Assembly: GCF_048544455.1 (NCBI RefSeq)
Contig: NC_133530.1
Span: 17,847,748 to 17,911,747 of the forward strand
Direction of reading: 5' to 3'
DNA: 64,000 nt
Origin: Silene latifolia
Taxonomy: Eukaryota > Streptophyta > Magnoliopsida > Caryophyllales > Caryophyllaceae
Of this stretch, positions 56,431-64,000 are shown in pieces; the first letter of the stretch is position 1; the number at the start of each line of letters is the position of its first letter. The notes beneath the pieces are model-generated. The model saw only the letters and a list, made by a program, of their open reading frames with translations. It was not told the origin of the DNA and ran no database searches. Both the position numbers and the translations under genes were made by a program.

Positions 56431-59230
56431 TCAAGATTGAACATCTGGGGCTTGTACACAACATAACCATTTTTTCTGCAAGATCATCACGCCTTACCAT
56501 CAGTATCTTCAAAAATACGACTAGTAACAAAATACCAAGATCGTTAAGATAGCCTCTGTGGAATGCTATTGACTGACAAAACTTCTAAAAATGCAGAAGG
56601 CAGAAAACAAAGCGTAATTTAAAGTGAAACGAACAAAGTTCATTAGCGCGTGATAACATTTAACCAAAACGTAATTAAAGGGTTATTGGGTTAGAGATGA
56701 AAACGACTTACAGGCTGAGACTTGGTGGGATCCATTCCAGGCTTAGTAGAAGGCTGGCTATTTCCAGGGGAATCGGGTTTTCCTCCTGTTTTCTTTTCAT
56801 CCCTGGCTTTATTAAAAATCACGGTGAATCCCTCTGCTGAAGAAGGATCATTGACATCCCACTCACCAAACTTGGGCAATGGCCTTCCCTTGTCCTGTAA
56901 CAAGAGCATCAAGAGGTATCACTGTATCAGGGTCCGACTCGACTGAGCAACATAACATAATTTACTAGAGCATGACGTACATAGCGATTGAAATCAAACT
57001 ACAAGTTTACTAAGCAACCATAAGATAATTTTGTAGAGCATGACGTAATTAGTTATGACCAGATACCTTTCACCACATTATGTATAAAAGATAAACAATT
57101 TTAACCATGCACATACACCTCTTCCTCCCACTCGATATTTAGAGCCATTGTAAAATGATGTTGCACTTGCACATATAATTATATCTAAAAATAAGCTAGT
57201 TTTTTTTCCACCATGGTGACCTACTGACCTATGTTAACGTGACTCGTTTAGAAGTATCCGATACAAGTATGTGCCTAAGTGTCAGACTCGGTTATTTCTA
57301 TGAAAAATACGCATATTTTGACTTAAACGAGATGTCCAAATGTCATATCTATGTCTAGTGTCGACTCTCAGATACGAGGATATTAGAAAATTCGGAGTAA
57401 CATAGATGGCGATACAACTCATACAAGTAAAAAATCAATGAGAAAGGTTCTCCGCCCACAGCGGCGTTGCTAAGTATCAAAATTTGGAGAGCTAAAACAT
57501 AGATAGGAAATCTAGTAACTAGATATTCATATTTACATTAGACAGCTTCTTTTGATAGTTTTCACGGACACAGACTAATAAAGAGTTCACATGGACATAA
57601 ACGGAAACATAGCTTAACAAACACACATTTGAACACAGCTTAAATAGCACAATCACAATCACAACAAATACTTCTACAGACACAAAATTACGTCCTCGTT
57701 AATCTAAAAATGGAATTGCAAAAAGAGTGACATACAAACATCATAAGAAAAAGGGAAAAAAAATCTTCCAAATGACTTTCAATCAGAGCAAAAAGATACC
57801 AAGGCTGTATCTACAAAAAGAACTTCAATATTTCAATAGACACAACTGTCAATAAGGTGAGGCAGCAAGAATAAATATTAGTATCTAATAGCCTGTTACA
57901 AGTAGATTATAAGATTTAGACGTGTATGAATGTATGATACAGTAAGGGGCTGTTTGTGCAGGAGTAATCTGTAAAAAAGGGGATTCATGGCAGCTGATTC
58001 CCTTCCTATATGTGGCTCAAATTATTTTCATTCCCATTCCCCGAAACCCCTCACGTTCATCAGTCAAGAAGAGGGAAAAAGGACCCCTGCCTCATACGTT
58101 AAAACATGTCACCCATTCCACTCACCCACGGTTCTGCTGCCCCTAACACTTTGTCACTTTCCAACTTAACCATCGATAACCACTAGGCCACCAACTACTA
58201 TTGTCTGTGTATAAATACCCAACCCCACTTAACAAGGTTCCACAGTTCAACATCCGTCACCTCAGAAAAACACCACGCTACATCCACCTTTGCCATGACT
58301 GCTTCCTCAATATCCATCAGGCATGAATAGATTCACCATTTTCATATGGCGACTCTTCACAAACAAACAAAAATCCCTAAACTCTTGCAACACAATTTCC
58401 TAACCAAGACCGAGCATAAACATACACAAAAGGTCACAAATTCTAGTCAATATTGGATCAACCCAGTATTCGTCTTCAACAATCATGTCTACAAACAAAA
58501 AAGCTATAAACTTTGACTTGGTAAGCGTGGTTTGCAAACCATCACGTATCCTCGATGATTACCTACTGAAAACCTAGCAGTTGCTTTTCCCTCGTCATCC
58601 AAAACAGAAGCTAAAAACTTCTAAAAGAGAACTAAATTCGACATAATTATAGATACGCCTACCAATTTAAAATACCACAATTACACCAAACCACAAAACT
58701 ACCATAAATGACCAATCCAAATCCCTCACAATAGCTACAAATAAAATCAACCAACCAAATATTCCCTCCGTCTCAATCATTTGTTTACCTTACCCCTCAT
58801 AGACGATAAAAAAGGTAAACAAATGATTGAGACGAGAATAACTCAGAATCTACCATGAATCAATGACTAGATAATTGTTCAAACACACAACACCAAGATA
58901 TTATACAACAAATACATGAATACATCCATCAAACATTCAAACCATGATAAAATCCATCAAAATTCACCAAGAAATTAAAATGGGAATAATTCAAATCAAT
59001 CCTAAAACACAAAAAACCAATAATTGCAAGATTAAAACACAATAATTACCAATAAAAACCAATTAAACAATCAAATCAAACCCAATTAAACAAAACTAAG
59101 ATGAAATCTAAAGAAATAACAAAAGGGTAACAATAAAATCAACCAAATAAATCAATAATCCAACTAAAATTACACAAAAAATAAGAAATAAAAAAAGAAT
59201 CAAAATTCTGGGAAATGAACAAACCGTCAT
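56431..59230 (-). CDS. RIN4/NOI-domain protein, 3 exons, 77 aa
   Basis: Exons are 59225-59230 (ATG ACG only), 56712-56894 and 56431-56475; joined they give MTDKGRPLPKFGEWDVNDPS at the start. The NOI core PKFGEWDV and FTVIFNKARDEKKTGG are clear, and the end is KKWLCCVQAPDVQS, whose adjacent cysteines fit palmitoylation and plasma-membrane attachment. Full-length RIN4 has two NOI domains and is ~210 residues; this is one of the short single-NOI proteins. Relatives are targets of bacterial effector proteases cutting near PKFGxW; a role in immunity or exocyst binding is inferred from family. The 2.3-kb first intron contains a MITE and no other gene. All introns GT-AG; no lesions. Confidence 0.92.
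58762..58838. mobile_element. Stowaway-like MITE in NOI intron 1
   Basis: TTCCCTCCGTCTCAATCATTTG pairs with CAAATGATTGAGACGAGAA, flanked by TA (58760-58761 and 58839-58840). Same family as 22133. Confidence 0.85.
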
Positions 59231-60982
59231 GAATGTAGGATGGGGTAAGAAAAGATATTCTTTTTTTTGGTGTTTGTTTTATGAAAAAATGAGAAAATGA
59301 AAGGAATTTTAGAAGGAAATGAAAAAAAGGGATGAGAGAGAAAAGGGTAGTCAGAGTAATTTGGATTATTAATTTAATGAATGAATTGAAGGAATGAATG
59401 AATGAATGATGACTTTTTTTTTATTATGTTTTTTTTTTCGTAACTAATAGTAAATCTTTTTAAGACCGTTATAAAAACGTGAAATATATCTAAAAATTTA
59501 CTTATAATGCTAGTTAGGTATATTCGTTGATTTAGATTTGTTGTATTTACATTTTACCGCGATATCAAATAAATTATATAAGAATATGATTTTGGTGAAG
59601 TGTTGAGTTGGGAGGGGACTCGGGGGAGGCTAGATTTTTTTTTTGTTCGTAAACGACGAAAGCGGTAAGTCTATTTTGCCTAAAACATATTTAAAAATAT
59701 ATTTATATACATTGATACTAATTAGGTATATTTGTTGATTTAGATTATTTTTTATTGTATTAAATAAGAATTTTTATTTGGTGAAATGTGATATCAAATA
59801 AGAATTCGTATTTGGTGAAATGTAGAGCTGGGGAAGGGGTGGCTGGAATTTTTTTTTATTTTTTTCTTTACGATGAGAGGACACAGAATTACGATATTTA
59901 TAGGATTTTCACGAGGTGTATAGCTTCGTAGGTGACATACTTTGACTTAGGAAAAAAAGTCTCAGGTTGATCAACCACGAGGATTTGAACCAGTAAGTGG
60001 ATTATACATCCGATATTTATACATCAGATGATATAGTTTTTGAGCATCAAGAAAAAGTTTTTGAGCATTAAGAAAAAAAATTTAAGTTTTAATTTAAACT
60101 TTTTGAGTTCATTTACTCAAACATTAATCTCAAAAAGTGAGTATATTATAACTCAAAAAAATTACATATAAGCTCAGAAAAAATTGATTTTTGACGTCAT
60201 AAAACTAAAATGTAATTTATAAACTCTATAGAACTCAAAAAAAAAAAAAAAAACTCATTAAAGATGAGATAATACATCTGATGTACAATTCTTTTTCTCA
60301 ACTTGAACCTACATACATGTATTATTCGGGATATTTTAACTGTTAATAAACGACTTCAGAAGTAGAAACACATCCTCATGATAGTGACTTTTACTCCCTC
60401 CTCCATCAATTATTTACCTCTTATTTCTTTGTGAGAGAGAATTATAATGCAAGGTACACAAACCACTGTGATGGAGGAAGTGGTTATTTTACAATACTAC
60501 AAGGTACAGTTACTACAGTAGCCATTCTAACATTACTGTGTTGTCGGCCTCAATATCCCGGAATTCTTCAAGCATCTGTTCTAATGACGCGCTGTCAGTA
60601 CGATTTCTGGCTCAAGTAGACTTTTGAATATACTGATGTACACACCAGGCCAGTATTACAGTTTCGAATTCCCAACAGCAGGAACCAACCTGAATTAGAG
60701 CAGAGAAGTAACATTTCAGGTGACTAAGAATAACCCAGTAAGATATTTCGACATTTTGTCACATGCCTTAAGACTGAAATTTACGAGCACTATCTTACTA
60801 TGTTACTCTGACTCGATTAGAAAAAAAAAAAATTCAAAGGGTCAAAGGGTCAAACTCTGCTATTTAAAAAAAATTCAAATGTTTCTAGAAGTCAATACCC
60901 ATGTCAGATAATCTAGTCTTAGATACGGGGTACATGAGGTAATATGAGAAGTCGGAATAACTTGGCAGTCTTTATGTCAGAC
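59231..60982. other. NOI 5' flank and intergenic spacer
   Basis: NOI promoter region followed by AT-rich DNA. TTGATTTAGATT...TATTTGGTGAAaTG phrases are repeated near 59530-59600 and 59730-59830, suggesting a local duplication. A MITE-like repeat is at 60013-60287. No gene seen. Confidence 0.5.
60013..60287. mobile_element. MITE-like element with TACATCAGATG inverted ends
   Basis: ATTTATACATCAGATGATAT on the left pairs with AATACATCTGATGTAC on the right. The interior is rich in TTTTTGAGC and CTCAAAAA in opposite orientations. Non-coding. Confidence 0.55.
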
Positions 60983-63135
<2,153 letters not shown>

Positions 63136-63360
63136 CTGTGCAGAAAACAATGTCGTAGCAAGATCACAGAGAATTCAGATAAAGTAAAAAAAGAAATGTT
63201 TTCATTTAATCTTTTGTTCTTTTCTTCGGCCAGTAATATAGTCCACTTTGGAAAGAACAAGAATGGGCATTTGCCCTTGCTCAAAATGAGGACTTTACGC
63301 ACACAACTACTGAGCGATACTAGTGGGTCTAGTAAAAGAATTTTAGATGAGAAATTAATA

Positions 63361-63439
63361 ACTCCCTCCACTCCATAATGTTCTTCCCATTTATTAAAAT
63401 AAGGGGGTTTTTGAAAACTGTGGTGAACATTATGGAGTA
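63361..63439. mobile_element. Short MITE in a thiolase intron
   Basis: ACTCCATAATGTTC near 63370 pairs with GAACATTATGGAGT at 63426-63439. ACTCCCTCC lies outside it and TA/AT dinucleotides flank it. It is within the intron upstream of the exon at 63135. Confidence 0.65.
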
Positions 63440-64000
63440 TGTTTAAAAAATTGGAAAGTACACGGAAAGACAAATGGATAGGAATTCATCTTGCCGACGC
63501 AAAGCAAAAAAAAAAAATTTAAAAAAAAAACTCAATTCCTAACTAGGAACCCTTTTACATAACCATGATCAATTGATCATGTTTGTAGTTTTCAGGTTGT
63601 CAAGATCCCTATTATCCTTTTTCCTCCAGCAAACTTGGAATTCAATTTCCGGTGTTTTTTTCCTGGCAGCGATTTAAACTACAACCCATGCCTGAGAGGA
63701 TCTCTAACCCTCATTCCCGCCTCCTAGCTCCCAAGCATGGTTTTAAATCAAGGTTACGACACAACCGTTTTGTGAAGGTTTGAAGATCACCGCAAACTAA
63801 ATTTTACCACTAGGACAACATCGGTCACGTTAAGCAAAAATAAGCCGCTACGACCAATACCACAATCATGGCTGAACTAGGAACCTCCGTAAGTTCCAAA
63901 GATTCTCCTCTATATCATGAAACAGAATTCGGATGACTAATTTCTTCCACTCAGCCTCATAAACAATGGCTACACTTCCTCTGCCATATCAACTTCTTGT
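63440..64000 (-). other. Thiolase intron or upstream sequence, no exon recognised
   Basis: I looked for the thiolase exon that should precede DNYAIRSYERG and found none. The stretch is either intron or unassigned. Confidence 0.4.

Overview
The window is plant nuclear DNA. It has multi-exon genes with GT-AG introns, plastid and ER targeting signals, dense LTR retrotransposons, LINEs, TA-flanked Stowaway-type MITEs and AT-rich spacers. The gene set is eudicot-like. The repeats (chromovirus leaders full of ACTCGATCGAGT palindromes, several CTCCCTCCGTCTCA-type MITEs) suggest Caryophyllales, possibly Caryophyllaceae; that is inference, not proof.

Six host genes can be modelled. They are cytosolic HSP90 (minus, 4536-8070), a plastid FKBP-type prolyl isomerase of the FKBP16 type (plus, 21714-32500, 8 exons), a p24-beta cargo receptor (plus, 35462-40508, 4 coding exons), the GPN-loop GTPase GPN2/QQT1 (minus, 41345-46169, 10 exons), a 77-residue RIN4/NOI-domain protein (minus, 56431-59230, 3 exons) and the 3' half of acetoacetyl-CoA thiolase (minus, 60983-63135, running off the right edge). 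Exon joins were worked out by hand. They keep frame and give proteins of family-typical length where complete.

Mobile DNA explains most of the rest. From the left: a ~300-380 bp tandem satellite (about 150-2420); a ~0.94 kb terminal-inverted-repeat element; then a three-level nest at 9913-21378. There, a pol-less Ty3 element (591-bp LTRs, TSD TTAAC) is split by a chromodomain Ty3 element (12279-20585, TSD GGGGT), whose 3' LTR alone carries a 91-bp MITE. The nest ends 335 bp before the FKBP start codon. A nearly intact Ty1/copia element lies antisense in FKBP intron 6. The p24 intron 3 holds duplicated tRNA-like repeats, a ~1.5 kb inverted repeat made of plant-mobile-domain fragments, and a Helitron-like terminus. 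Between QQT1 and NOI lies a Helitron-like region whose (TAA)n tract was hit by an L1-type LINE, followed by a second, inverted LINE with a 13-bp target duplication.

The host genes are unrelated housekeeping functions (protein folding, ER-Golgi traffic, RNA polymerase assembly, immunity-related membrane adaptor, mevalonate pathway) with no sign of an operon or cluster. The most unusual host feature is in QQT1: two apparent U12-type introns, one of them AT-AC and carrying a Stowaway MITE.
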